NCBI RefSeq assembly: GCF_000518785.1
Contig: NZ_JAEG01000006.1
Span: forward strand, 248,001 to 312,000
Length of the DNA: 64,000 nt
From: Paenirhizobium selenitireducens ATCC BAA-1503
GTDB lineage: Bacteria; Pseudomonadota; Alphaproteobacteria; Rhizobiales; Rhizobiaceae
Reading direction: 5' to 3'
Below the pieces are notes generated by a model, which had not been told where the DNA came from, did not search any database, and saw only the letters and a program-made list of their open reading frames with translations. How positions within the stretch are numbered: the stretch's first letter is position 1; every line of letters begins with the position of its first letter. The translations under genes and the position numbers were made by a program. Below are positions 17,967-27,119 of this stretch, piece after piece.

Positions 17967-19772
17967 GTGTCCGCAGTCACCGAAGCCGAACAGTCGAAAC
18001 GCCGCTCGCTCAAGCCCCTTTCCCGGCTCCTTCCCTATGTCATGCGTTATCGCAAGCTGGTCGGCGGCGCCCTGTTCTTCCTCGGTCTTGCCGCGGCCAC
18101 GACCCTCGCATTGCCGCTCGCCGTGCGCCGCATGGTGGATCACGGCTTCAGTGCCGCCGACAGCGCCTTCATCAACAACTATTTTGGCATGATGGCGGTA
18201 CTCGCCATCGTTCTCGCGATCGCCAGCGCCATGCGCTACTACTTCGTCATTACCATCGGCGAGCGGGTCGTCTCCGATCTGCGCCGCGACGTCTTTGCCC
18301 ATGTGACCAAGCTGTCGCCGGCCTTCTTCGACGTCAACCAGTCCGGCGAGATCGTCTCGCGGCTGACCGCCGACACGACCCAGATCAAGTCCGCCGTCGG
18401 CGCGACCGCGTCACTGGCGCTCAGGAACTCCATTCTCTGTCTCGGTGCCATGGGCATGATGATCTATACCAGCCCGCGGCTGTCGATCCTCGTGCTCGCC
18501 GCCATCCCGATCATCGTCTTCCCGCTCGTCGCCTTCGGCCGCTCCGTGCGCCGTCGCTCGCGGGCTGCGCAGGACACGCTGGCCGAAGCCTCGGCCTTTG
18601 CCGGCGAGACCATCGGCGCCGCCCGCACCGTCCAGGCTTTCAACGCCGAAGGAATCGCGACCGACCGCTACGGCGCAGCCGTCGAGCAGGCCTATGAAGC
18701 GGCCCGCTCCGCCATCAAGTCGCGCGCGCTGTTGACCGGCGTCGCCATCACGCTGGTGTTCGGCAGCATCGTTGCCGTTCTCTGGTTCGGTGCCCAGAGC
18801 GTGCTTGCCGGCACGCTTTCGGCCGGGACACTCGGCCAGTTCCTGCTCTATTCTCTGATCGCCGCCGGTTCGATGGGAACGCTGTCCGAGGTCTGGGGCG
18901 AGCTTTCCCAGGCATCCGGTGCCGCCGAACGGCTGGGCGAACTGCTGCAGGAGGTTTCGCAGGTTGCCGCCCCCGCCAATCCGACCCGCCTGCCGAAGCC
19001 GCCGATGGGCCGCGTCAGCTTCGGCGACGTGCACTTCGCCTATCCGTCGAGCGCCAGCAAATCGGCGCTCAGGGGCCTGAGCTTCCGGGTTGAGCCCGGC
19101 GAGACCGTGGCGATCGTCGGTCCTTCGGGCGCCGGCAAGAGCACGGTCTTCTCTCTCATCCTGCGCTTCTACGATCCCGTCAGCGGCACCGTTCGGATCG
19201 ACGACGTCGATGTCCGCGAGGCCGATCCCGAAGAGGTCCGCGCCCGCATCGCCATCGTGCCCCAAGACGTGACGATCTTTGCCACATCCATCCACGACAA
19301 TATCGCCTTCGGCTCGCCGAAAGCGACGCGGCAGATGGTAGAGGCGGCGGCGGAAGCCGCTCAGGCAACCGAATTCATCCTGCGGCTGGAGAACGGCTTC
19401 GACACGCAGGTCGGCGAACGCGGCATCACGCTGTCCGGCGGCCAACGCCAGCGCATCGCCATCGCCCGCGCGCTCTTGCGCGACGCGCCGCTGCTGCTTC
19501 TCGATGAAGCGACTTCGGCACTCGACGCGGAAAGCGAAACCCTGGTCCAGACGGCGCTGGACGGCCTGATGCAGAACCGCACGACGATCGTCATCGCCCA
19601 CCGGCTGGCGACCGTGCTCAAGGCCGATCGCATCCTCGTGCTCGACGACGGCCGCATCGTTGAGGAAGGCACCCATCACAGCCTGATCCAGGAGGGCGGT
19701 CTCTACGCCAAGCTGGCCCGCCTGCAGTTCGAGACTGGCGGACGCGATTTCACCGCGCCGGCTATCGAGTAG
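17967..19772 (+). CDS. ABC exporter, fused permease and ATPase
   Basis: The 601-aa half-transporter has a six-helix membrane domain (about residues 25-315) and an ATPase domain. The latter has Walker A GPSGAGKST, signature LSGGQRQR, Walker B LLLLDEATSALD and the switch histidine in IVIAHRLATV. It resembles MsbA/multidrug-type exporters and should act as a homodimer in the inner membrane. The substrate is unknown. GTG 17967 is preferred because GGAGAG lies eight bases before it; the frame is open to 17922. It converges on the flavin dehydrogenase gene. Confidence 0.9.
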   Translation: MSAVTEAEQSKRRSLKPLSRLLPYVMRYRKLVGGALFFLGLAAATTLALPLAVRRMVDHGFSAADSAFINNYFGMMAVLAIVLAIASAMRYYFVITIGERVVSDLRRDVFAHVTKLSPAFFDVNQSGEIVSRLTADTTQIKSAVGATASLALRNSILCLGAMGMMIYTSPRLSILVLAAIPIIVFPLVAFGRSVRRRSRAAQDTLAEASAFAGETIGAARTVQAFNAEGIATDRYGAAVEQAYEAARSAIKSRALLTGVAITLVFGSIVAVLWFGAQSVLAGTLSAGTLGQFLLYSLIAAGSMGTLSEVWGELSQASGAAERLGELLQEVSQVAAPANPTRLPKPPMGRVSFGDVHFAYPSSASKSALRGLSFRVEPGETVAIVGPSGAGKSTVFSLILRFYDPVSGTVRIDDVDVREADPEEVRARIAIVPQDVTIFATSIHDNIAFGSPKATRQMVEAAAEAAQATEFILRLENGFDTQVGERGITLSGGQRQRIAIARALLRDAPLLLLDEATSALDAESETLVQTALDGLMQNRTTIVIAHRLATVLKADRILVLDDGRIVEEGTHHSLIQEGGLYAKLARLQFETGGRDFTAPAIE

Positions 19773-19796
19773 TCCCCGGTATTCGCGTCGGAGCCC

Positions 19797-21440
19797 TCAG
19801 GCTCCGACCGAGCGGCCGGCGATCCGGCCGGAGAACAGGCAGCCGCCGAGGAACGTTCCTTCCAGCGCATTGTAGCCGTGCACCCCGCCCCCGCCGAAAC
19901 CCGCCACCTCGCCGGCGGCATAGAGCCCCGGCACCGGTTTGTTGGTGTCGTCGAGCACCCGTGACGAAAGATCGGTGTGCAGGCCGCCCAGCGTCTTGCG
20001 CGTCAGGATATGCAGCCGCACCGCGATCAGCGGACCGGCCTTGGGATCGAGCAGGCGGTGCGGCTTTGCCGTGCGCATCAGCCGGTCGCCGAGATAGTTG
20101 CGGGCACCGCGGATGGCCGTCACCTGGGCGTCCTTGTTGAAGGCATTGTCGATCTCGCGATCGCGCGCCTCCACCTGGCTGCGCAGATGGTGGATGCCGA
20201 TCCGGTGCTCGCCCGTCAGCTCGTTCATGCCGACGACGAGGTCCTCGAGCGTGTCGCGCACGACGAAATCCTCGCCCTTGTCCATGAAGGCCTGGACCGG
20301 TCCCGGCGGGTTCTTGCCGAGGCGCTTCAGCAGCAACCGGATGTTCTTGTCGGTGAGGTCGGGGTTCTGTTCCGAACCGGACAGCGCGAATTCCCGCTTG
20401 ATGATCGCCTTGTTGAGGACGAACCAGCTGTATTCCTCACCCTTTGCGCGGATCGCCTTCAGCGTCGCCAGTGTGTCGAAACCGGGCATGGCCGGAGCGG
20501 CAAAGCGGTTGCCGCTGGCATCGCACCAGAAGGACGAGGGACCCGGCAGGATACGAATGCCGTGATTGGGCCAGATCGGGTCGAAGTTGCGGAGGCCTTC
20601 GGTATAGTGCCACATGCGGTCGCCGTTGATGATCTCCCCCCCGGCCGCCCGCGCGATGTCCAGCATCCGCCCGTCGACATATTGCGGCACGCCCGCGACC
20701 ATCGACTTCGGCGGCGGCCCAAGGCGCTGGACGGGCCAGTTCTTGCGCACCAGGTCGTGATTGCCGCCGATGCCGCCGGACGTGACGACGACGGCGCCGG
20801 CCGTCAATTCGAATTCGCCGACGACGGCACGCGATGTCGCCGCACCGCGGGGCGCCGGATCGGTCGCCAGAATGCTGCCGCGCGCACCCGTCACCGCACC
20901 GTTGGTGACGATGAGTTGATCGACCTGGTGACGAAAGCAGAAAACCAGCCGGCCATTCTGCTCCGCCATCCGCGCCCGACGGACAAAGGGTGCCAGCACA
21001 GCCGGCCCTGTCCCCCAGGTGACATGGAAGCGCGGAACAGAATTGCCGTGACCGTCGGCAAGCGAACCGCCTCGCTCGGCCCAGCCGACCACCGGAAACC
21101 AGCGCACGCCCTGGCGATGCAGCCAGTCGCGCTTCTCTCCGGCGGCAAATTCCAGATAGGCCTCGGCCCAATGGCGCGGCCAGTAGTCCTCGACGCGATC
21201 GAAACCGGCAGAGCCGAACCAGTCCTGCCGCGCCAGTTCGAAGCTGTCGCGTATGCCGAGGCGCCGTTGTTCGGGACTGTCGACCAGGAACAGACCTCCG
21301 AGCGACCAGAAGGCCTGACCACCGAGGTTCTGCTCCCCCTCCTGGTCCACAACGCAGACCTTGAGCCCCCGTTCGGCTGCCTCGGTCGCAGCCACGAGCC
21401 CGGCGAGACCCGCCCCGATTACCAACACATCGTAGCTCAT
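19797..21440 (-). CDS. FAD-binding dehydrogenase (3-ketosteroid dehydrogenase/fumarate reductase-like)
   Basis: The 547-aa flavoprotein opens with the dinucleotide-binding motif VLVIGAGLAGLVAATEAA and ends with GLYAAGEVAGFGGGGVHGYN, the FAD-closing motif of the fumarate reductase/KstD superfamily. The LGGQAFWSLGGLFLVDSPEQ segment is typical of an uncharacterised group of FAD-dependent dehydrogenases. No signal peptide or haem motif is present. ATG 21440 is chosen because GGGGGGAG lies directly upstream; the frame extends to 21503. The substrate is unknown, and no steroid genes are nearby. Confidence 0.85.
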   Translation of the reverse strand: MSYDVLVIGAGLAGLVAATEAAERGLKVCVVDQEGEQNLGGQAFWSLGGLFLVDSPEQRRLGIRDSFELARQDWFGSAGFDRVEDYWPRHWAEAYLEFAAGEKRDWLHRQGVRWFPVVGWAERGGSLADGHGNSVPRFHVTWGTGPAVLAPFVRRARMAEQNGRLVFCFRHQVDQLIVTNGAVTGARGSILATDPAPRGAATSRAVVGEFELTAGAVVVTSGGIGGNHDLVRKNWPVQRLGPPPKSMVAGVPQYVDGRMLDIARAAGGEIINGDRMWHYTEGLRNFDPIWPNHGIRILPGPSSFWCDASGNRFAAPAMPGFDTLATLKAIRAKGEEYSWFVLNKAIIKREFALSGSEQNPDLTDKNIRLLLKRLGKNPPGPVQAFMDKGEDFVVRDTLEDLVVGMNELTGEHRIGIHHLRSQVEARDREIDNAFNKDAQVTAIRGARNYLGDRLMRTAKPHRLLDPKAGPLIAVRLHILTRKTLGGLHTDLSSRVLDDTNKPVPGLYAAGEVAGFGGGGVHGYNALEGTFLGGCLFSGRIAGRSVGA

Positions 21441-21536
21441 CCGGACTCCCCCCTCGAATGCCCCTGTTTTCTTACTTTTACGGGCACGTAAGGAATCGCA
21501 CAACCCAGCACTTCTACTAATGCGAAGACAAGGCGG

Positions 21537-22568
21537 TCAGCGCTCGGTGAGCTTGAGTTCTATACGCCGGTTCTGGGCGCGGGCTTCCACGCTGTCGCCC
21601 TCGGCGATCGGCTGGTTTTCGCCGAATCCGGCGGCCACCAGGCGATTGGACGGGACGCCCTTGGAGATCAGATATTTGACCACGGAAATGGCGCGCGCAG
21701 CCGAGAGCTCCCAGTTGTCGGCATAGCGTCCGGTGCCGCTGAGCGGCACGTTGTCGGTATGGCCGTCGACGCGCAGCACCCAGTTGATCTCCGGCGGGAT
21801 TTCCTTGGCGAGATCGAGCAATGCGCTTGCGAGCTTCGCCATCTCGACTTCACCCTCCGGATTGAGCACGTTGCCGCCGGACGGGAACAGGACTTCCGAC
21901 TGGAAGACGAATCGGTCGCCGACAATGCGGATGTTCTCCCGGTCGGAGAGGATTTCCCGCAACCGGCCGAAGAAGTCGGAACGATAGCGGTTGAGCTCCT
22001 GGACACGCTGGGCGAGCGCAACGTTCAGCCGCCGTCCGAGATCGGCGATTTTCACCTGCGAGTTCTGGTCCCGCGCCTCCGATGCCTGCAGGGCTTCCTC
22101 GACGGCGGCAATCTGGGCACGAAGAGCGGCAATCTGCTGGTTGAGCAGGTCGATCTGGCTCATTGCCCGCTCGCTCACCTGTTTTTCCGCATCGAGTGCC
22201 TGGGTCAGGCGACCGAGCTTCTGGTTGGCGGCGTCCGTCGAGCCGGAGCCGGCGTCGAGCAGTTGCTGCAACCGGCTGCGCTCGGTTTCGGAAACGGAAA
22301 GCGAGGACTGCAGGGTGGCCAGCGTATCCTCGAGATCCTGCTTGCCGCTTTTCTCCAGCGCCAGCAACTGGGTCAGTTCGGCGATCTGGCTGTTCAGCCG
22401 GTTGAGCACCTCGTCCTTGCCGGTGATTTCGCGGCTGAGGATGAACTGCGCCAGCACGAAGACGGTAAGCAGGAACATGATCGCCAGAAGCAGCGTCGAC
22501 AGCGCGTCGACGAAGCCCGGCCAGTAGTCTACGCCCCTGTCGCGGCGGCGGTTGCGGCCGAGCGCCAT
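21537..22568 (-). CDS. MotB/OmpA-like peptidoglycan-binding stator protein
   Basis: The 343-aa protein has one N-terminal membrane helix with a conserved aspartate in the MotB-like position (GFVDALSTLLLAIMFLLTVF). A long coiled coil follows (about 50-190), then a C-terminal OmpA domain (RVDGHTDNVPL, NWELSAARAISVVKYL, ENQPIAEGDSVEARAQNRRI) that should grip peptidoglycan. It starts two bases after the stop of the MotA/ExbB-like gene, so the pair should form a proton- or sodium-driven stator-like complex. It is not a standard flagellar MotB: the coiled coil is too long, and no flagellar genes are nearby. Confidence 0.87.
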   Translation of the reverse strand: MALGRNRRRDRGVDYWPGFVDALSTLLLAIMFLLTVFVLAQFILSREITGKDEVLNRLNSQIAELTQLLALEKSGKQDLEDTLATLQSSLSVSETERSRLQQLLDAGSGSTDAANQKLGRLTQALDAEKQVSERAMSQIDLLNQQIAALRAQIAAVEEALQASEARDQNSQVKIADLGRRLNVALAQRVQELNRYRSDFFGRLREILSDRENIRIVGDRFVFQSEVLFPSGGNVLNPEGEVEMAKLASALLDLAKEIPPEINWVLRVDGHTDNVPLSGTGRYADNWELSAARAISVVKYLISKGVPSNRLVAAGFGENQPIAEGDSVEARAQNRRIELKLTER

Positions 22569-22570
22569 CG

Positions 22571-23608
22571 CTACTTGCCCCCGCCCATCTTCTCGTTCAG
22601 CTTTTCAAGCGTCTTTCGCATGGCCCGGGCATCTTCCTGCTGTGCCTCGATCCAGTCGCGCAGCATCTGCTGCTCGTTGCGCATGTTCTTGACCAGACCC
22701 TGTATGCCCTCGGCAAGGCCTGCGATGGCGGCGACCGAACGGTCGCTGCCGCCGGCATTTTCGCGGTTGGCAAGCTTTGCCAGCTGGTCGACCAGCCGCT
22801 TGATGTCCTCCGCCGGCACGCCGGTCAGCACACCTGCCGGGGCGGCGATGTCGGAATCGACGTCCGTCACCGATGAAAGCCAGTTCTCCAGCTCGGTATA
22901 GAAGCGATTCTGCGCGCGTCCCGCCTGCAGGTCGAGAAAGCCGAGGATGAGCGAGCCGGAAAGCCCGAGCAGCGAAGACGAGAACGCCGTGCCCATGCCC
23001 GCCAGCGGTCCGGTCAGGCCTGTCTTCATCGCCTGCAGCACGTCGGCGCTATCGCCCGCCCCCGGATCGAGCGACTGGATCACCTCGGTGATCGAGGCGA
23101 TCGTGCCGAGCAGGCCCCAGAACGTACCGAGCAGACCGAGGAAGACGAGAAGGCCGATCAGATAGCGCGAGGTGTCGCGTGATTCGTCGAGGCGCGTGGC
23201 GATCGAATCGAGGATCGAGCGCAGCGCCGTGGTCGAGATCGCCATCGAACGGCGGCCACCGATCAGCGCCCGCATCGGCGCCAGCAGCCGCGGATCGCGG
23301 CCGACCTTGTCGGCATGGCCGGCGGCGCGGAAGGAATTGAACCAGCGAACCTCGGGCCTGAGCGCCAGCACATGGTTGAACACCAGCACGATGCCGACCG
23401 CCAGAACCCCCAGGATCAGGCCGTTGAGGCCCGGATTGGTGATGAACGCCGCATGCGCCTGGCGATAGAGGATGGCGGCGATGAAACCGACGATGATCAG
23501 GAAGATCACCATCGTCGTGAAGAAGGGCATAGGGCTGGAGAGCTTGTGACCGTATTCGCCCGGTGCGGCTTCCGCCGCCTCCAAATCCGCCAGCTTAACT
23601 TTCGCCAT
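22571..23608 (-). CDS. MotA/TolQ/ExbB-family proton channel protein
   Basis: The 345-aa membrane protein has helices near residues 30-48, 60-82, 150-172 and 205-225. The family signature LLGTFWGLLGTI is in the third, and MGTAFSSSLLGLSGSLIL is in the fourth. A C-terminal coiled coil (about 270-345) extends into the cytoplasm. It should form the pentameric channel around the MotB-like partner encoded two bases downstream. A perfect 10-base hairpin in the leader covers the GGAGG ribosome site. Equivalent pairs are found in many Rhizobiales, but the load they drive is unknown. Confidence 0.87.
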   Translation of the reverse strand: MAKVKLADLEAAEAAPGEYGHKLSSPMPFFTTMVIFLIIVGFIAAILYRQAHAAFITNPGLNGLILGVLAVGIVLVFNHVLALRPEVRWFNSFRAAGHADKVGRDPRLLAPMRALIGGRRSMAISTTALRSILDSIATRLDESRDTSRYLIGLLVFLGLLGTFWGLLGTIASITEVIQSLDPGAGDSADVLQAMKTGLTGPLAGMGTAFSSSLLGLSGSLILGFLDLQAGRAQNRFYTELENWLSSVTDVDSDIAAPAGVLTGVPAEDIKRLVDQLAKLANRENAGGSDRSVAAIAGLAEGIQGLVKNMRNEQQMLRDWIEAQQEDARAMRKTLEKLNEKMGGGK

Positions 23609-23616
23609 GTCGTCCG

Positions 23617-23647
23617 TAGCCTCCGGTAATCCGTGCGCCGGAGGCTA
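23617..23647 (-). promoter_or_regulatory. Leader hairpin covering the ribosome binding site
   Basis: TAGCCTCCGG and CCGGAGGCTA form a perfect 10-base stem with an 11-base loop. On the minus-strand message the 3' arm contains GGAGG, 11 bases before the ATG at 23608. Folding would hide the ribosome site of the stator operon. Confidence 0.6.
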
Positions 23648-23671
23648 GTGGAAAATTGCGACGAATTGAAG

Positions 23672-23700
23672 CTAAAAGCCGCCGACAAAGGTCGACGGCT
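23672..23700 (-). terminator. Terminator of suhB
   Basis: On the minus strand AGCCGTCGAC and GTCGGCGGCT pair with one mismatch around CTTT, followed by TTTTAG, just after the suhB stop. Confidence 0.65.
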
Positions 23701-23710
23701 GTGTACAGAC

Positions 23711-24511
23711 TCAGGCCTTCGGGATCGGCCGTGCGATGACTTCGATCAGCTGCTTGCGGATGTACTCGTTGCCGGCGACGACGGTGCCGGTGTGGAACAT
23801 GTCGGTGCCGTCGTGCATGTCGCTGACGAAGCCGCCGGCCTCACGGATCAGCAACAGGCCGGCCGCCATGTCCCACGGGTTGAGCTCGGCTTCCCAGAAA
23901 CCGTCGAGCCGGCCGGCGGCGACATAGGCAAGATCAAGCGCCGCGGCACCCATGCGCCGCACGCCGGCGACCTCGCCCATGACATGGCGCAGTTCGATCA
24001 GGAACTTGCCGTGCGCACCCCGGCCGAGATGGGGAATGCCGCAACCGACGACGCAATCGGACAGCACCTTTCGGGCCGCAACCCGGATGCGGCGGTCGTT
24101 GAGGAAAGCGCCGCCGCCCTTTTCAGCGGTGTAGAGCTCGTCGGTCGCCGGATTGAAGATGACGCCTGCAACGACTTCGCCATTGCGTTCGAGGGCGATC
24201 GATACGGCAAACTGCGGAATGCCGTGCAGGAAGTTCGTCGTGCCGTCGAGCGGATCGACGATCCAGCGATGGGCGCCGTCGGTGCCCTTGATCTCCTCGC
24301 TCTCCTCGCCGAGGAAGCCGTAGGTCGGCCGCGCCTTCAAAAGTTCGTCGCGCACGATCTTCTCGGCCTTGATATCCGCCTGCGAGACGAAGTCGCTCGG
24401 TCCCTTGACCGAAACCTGCAGGTTCTGCACCTCGCCGAAATCGCGCGCCAGGGACTTGCCCGCCTTGAGCGCGGACTGAACCATGACATTGAGGAGTGCT
24501 GAACGGGCCAT
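23711..24511 (-). CDS. suhB: Inositol-1-monophosphatase
   Basis: The 266-aa protein belongs to the lithium-sensitive Mg-dependent phosphatases. The metal ligands are visible in FLGEESEE, WIVDPLDGTTNFLHGIP and NPWDMAAGLLLIREAGG. It dephosphorylates myo-inositol 1-phosphate; the E. coli homologue also acts in rRNA antitermination. A single-gene unit is likely, with a terminator after it and 145 bases before the DUF4010 gene. Confidence 0.94.
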   Translation of the reverse strand: MARSALLNVMVQSALKAGKSLARDFGEVQNLQVSVKGPSDFVSQADIKAEKIVRDELLKARPTYGFLGEESEEIKGTDGAHRWIVDPLDGTTNFLHGIPQFAVSIALERNGEVVAGVIFNPATDELYTAEKGGGAFLNDRRIRVAARKVLSDCVVGCGIPHLGRGAHGKFLIELRHVMGEVAGVRRMGAAALDLAYVAAGRLDGFWEAELNPWDMAAGLLLIREAGGFVSDMHDGTDMFHTGTVVAGNEYIRKQLIEVIARPIPKA

Positions 24512-24656
24512 TTAGGGTTTCCTTGAAAGTGCGGCATGCGCCGGGCGACGGCGGCAGGAGCGGCGCGATAGATCGCGGCTGCGGTTTGGGCGGTTCAAGA
24601 CCACAAAAACAGCCGGAATTCAAGGGGCATCGCCGCAAGGGGCGAGACCGGCGCCC

Positions 24657-25931
24657 TTAACCAATCCCGCCCAGGGCCCAGGCGGCAAGCGATGCGGCGC
24701 CGGATAGCGCGGTCGCCGCCCACAGGTGGAGGGAAAAACGCAAGGTGCCGAAAAGGCTCGCATAGACCGCCTTGGCGGCCATGTTGCTCAACACCGCGAT
24801 ACCGATCGCCTGCGCAGCCAGGCCGATATCAAGCGTCGGCAGCAGGCCCGCCACCGTGACGGTTGCGGCATCGACGTCTGCAAGGGCGGAAAGCGCAGAG
24901 GCAACAAGCAGGCCCGCCTCGCCGAACTGCTGGGTCGCCGCCCGCGCCAGAAAGGCGACGCCCGCCAGCAGAAGGGCCATTTTTGCCACGGCGGCGAGCT
25001 CGAACGGATTGGCCGGAATGCCCTGCCCTCCTGCCGGCTGGTGACGGCCGGCGAGCGCCAGTGCGTAGAGCACCAGAACGAAAGCGGCGGCAACCAGCGG
25101 CCACAGAAGGGCCGACAGCAGCGCAGGGGCAAGCGTCGCGACAAGCAGCGCGGTGCGCAGCAGCGATACCGCGCCGGCGCTGATCGCCCCCGCAACCAGC
25201 GTGAGACCGGACTCGCCAGCGCGGCTGCGGCGGGCAAACGCAACGGTCGTGCCGGTCGACGAGACAAGACCGCCGATCGCGCCGGCCAGAACGTCGCCGC
25301 GGGTCGCGCCGAGCATCCTGACTGCGACATAACCGGCAAAGGAGATCGAGGCGAGCATGATGACGAGCAGGACGATGCTCTTGGGCGACACGCCGCCGAA
25401 CGGCCCGAACGGCGTATCCGGGATGATCGGCAGCAGCACGAAGGTCATGGCAAGCAGGATGACCGCCGAGCGCAGTTCGATCCATTGCAGGCGCCGGATC
25501 GCCTCATGCAGGAATTCCCGGCTCGCGAGGATCGCGATCAGCGCCGCGCCGCCGGCGGAGGCAAGCGCCATGTCGCCGAGGGCGGCCAGCGCCCCGAGCC
25601 CGAAAGTGAGAATGGCGGCGATGACCGATGTCACGCTGAAGGACTTTTCGGCGATCGCCTCGCGGATCTCGAAAACCGCCATTACGGTCGCGATGGCGAT
25701 CAGGAAGCCGGTCAGCGTTATGCCGGGATAGCCCGACGCGACGCCAAGGCTTCTTTCAATCAGTCCGGCGACCCCGCCTGCCATGCCGAACATGGTGAAG
25801 GTGCGGATACCGGCCGTGCGTGCGCCCTCCGGCTCGTCGCGTTCACGCCAGTGACGCTCGACGCCGACGGCTGCGCCGACGGCAATGGCGAGGCCGAGGC
25901 GCTGAAAAAGTTCGACATTGTCCACGTCCAC
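24657..25931 (-). CDS. MgtC/SapB and DUF4010 membrane protein
   Basis: The 424-aa protein has an N-terminal MgtC-type domain (LGLAIAVGAAVGVERHWRER, TAGIRTFTMFGMAGGVAG) with about four helices. A DUF4010 domain follows with about eight further helices, including GAIGGLVSSTGTTVAFARRS. It is an integral inner-membrane protein. The family has been linked to magnesium homeostasis by similarity only, and transport has not been shown. It lies 22 bases downstream of the Sel1-repeat gene and may share its transcript. Confidence 0.85.
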   Translation of the reverse strand: MDVDNVELFQRLGLAIAVGAAVGVERHWRERDEPEGARTAGIRTFTMFGMAGGVAGLIERSLGVASGYPGITLTGFLIAIATVMAVFEIREAIAEKSFSVTSVIAAILTFGLGALAALGDMALASAGGAALIAILASREFLHEAIRRLQWIELRSAVILLAMTFVLLPIIPDTPFGPFGGVSPKSIVLLVIMLASISFAGYVAVRMLGATRGDVLAGAIGGLVSSTGTTVAFARRSRAGESGLTLVAGAISAGAVSLLRTALLVATLAPALLSALLWPLVAAAFVLVLYALALAGRHQPAGGQGIPANPFELAAVAKMALLLAGVAFLARAATQQFGEAGLLVASALSALADVDAATVTVAGLLPTLDIGLAAQAIGIAVLSNMAAKAVYASLFGTLRFSLHLWAATALSGAASLAAWALGGIG

Positions 25932-25953
25932 CTCCTTGCGCCTTCGGCCGCCG

Positions 25954-27111
25954 TCAGCCGCGCCGGAACCTGTTCGCCGCGTCGATGGCCTTCTTCTGCT
26001 CCTCGTCGGTCAGTCCGAGATAGAAATCCTCGAGCGCCGGATCCTTCAGGCCGGCCCGCCGGGACAGCACATACCACTTGGCAGCCTCGATCGGGTCGGG
26101 CCGCGTACCGAGCGCATTGACATAGAGATGGGAAAGACGATTCTGCGCGATGACATTGCCGCGATTCGCAGCGATCTTCAGCCACCGAAAGCCTTCCTCG
26201 TAGTTCCGCTCGCCGGCAATGCCGTTGACCATCCAGATGCCGATGTCGAGCTGGGCAGTGTCGAAGCCCGCCCGTGCCGACCGATCGAGCCAGTAGCGCG
26301 CCTTGTTGCGCTTGTCCTCGGGCAGATCCTTCAGCGATTCGTAGATCTGAGCCACGGCATATTGCGCATCGGCGATACCGTCCTCGGCCGCCTTCTCGTA
26401 ATAGGGCAAGGCGAGGGAAAGACCCTTGGCCCCGGGATTGTCGGCAACCAGGGTCTGCGCCCAGTTGAACTGCGCCGAGCCGTTTCCTGCGTCCGCCGCC
26501 TTGCGCATGTATTCGTCGGCCTTGGCCTTGTCGTGCGGGACGACCTTGCCTTCCATCAGCAGCATTGCGTACTTGAACATCGCCGCCGGATCGCCGCCGG
26601 CAGCCGCCTGGCCATACCAGAAGGCCGCCCCCTTCAAGTCCTTCTTGATGCCGAGGCCCCGGTCCATCAGTTCGGCAAGCAGCGTCTGCGCCGCCGGATC
26701 GCCGAGCTGGGCGCGTGGAAGAGCCTTGTCGACGGCCGTCAGGAAGAAGCCACGCTGGAAGGCGCCATAGGCCTCGTCGACCTTCCCCTTGTATTCGGGC
26801 TCGGGCGGCACGTCCGGCAGGGGAGCTCCCATGCGGGCGTAGATATTGATGCCTTGCGGCTCATCCCCCTCCATAGCCTTTTGCTCTTCCGCGGCCTCGG
26901 AGCCTGGACGCGCACTGCGGTCGAGCGTTCCGTCAGACGACGCCGGCTGATCCCCGCGCTCGAGCACCCGCACGTCGGACGGCGCGAGCGGCCGCATCGG
27001 CGGGCGATCGAACGCCTGCTGCGCATGCGGGGAACCCGGCACGGCGACAAAGGCTGCGAGACACGCAGCAAGAGCGAACAGCACGGGCCGATGGAAAAGA
27101 CTTGAGCGCAT
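25954..27111 (-). CDS. Secreted Sel1-repeat (TPR-like) protein
   Basis: The 385-aa protein has a signal peptide (RSSLFHRPVLFALAACLAAF ... SPHAQQ) and a Pro-rich linker. Sel1-like repeats of about 36 residues then run from about residue 130 to 370 (AAFWYGQAAAGGDPAAMFKY, ARYWLDRSARAGFDTAQLDI, GFRWLKIAANRGNVIAQNRL). Such repeats form a periplasmic protein-binding solenoid. ATG 27111 is chosen because it opens a signal peptide. It begins nine bases after the stop of the thiE-like gene, so the two are probably coupled. Confidence 0.85.
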   Translation of the reverse strand: MRSSLFHRPVLFALAACLAAFVAVPGSPHAQQAFDRPPMRPLAPSDVRVLERGDQPASSDGTLDRSARPGSEAAEEQKAMEGDEPQGINIYARMGAPLPDVPPEPEYKGKVDEAYGAFQRGFFLTAVDKALPRAQLGDPAAQTLLAELMDRGLGIKKDLKGAAFWYGQAAAGGDPAAMFKYAMLLMEGKVVPHDKAKADEYMRKAADAGNGSAQFNWAQTLVADNPGAKGLSLALPYYEKAAEDGIADAQYAVAQIYESLKDLPEDKRNKARYWLDRSARAGFDTAQLDIGIWMVNGIAGERNYEEGFRWLKIAANRGNVIAQNRLSHLYVNALGTRPDPIEAAKWYVLSRRAGLKDPALEDFYLGLTDEEQKKAIDAANRFRRG

Positions 27112-27119
27112 GATGCGTA

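Noticed and set aside
21537..23608. Zorya-type defence system (ZorA/ZorB)
   Set aside because: The stator pair resembles ZorAB, but no ZorC/D/E, helicase or nuclease gene lies nearby; neighbours are housekeeping genes.
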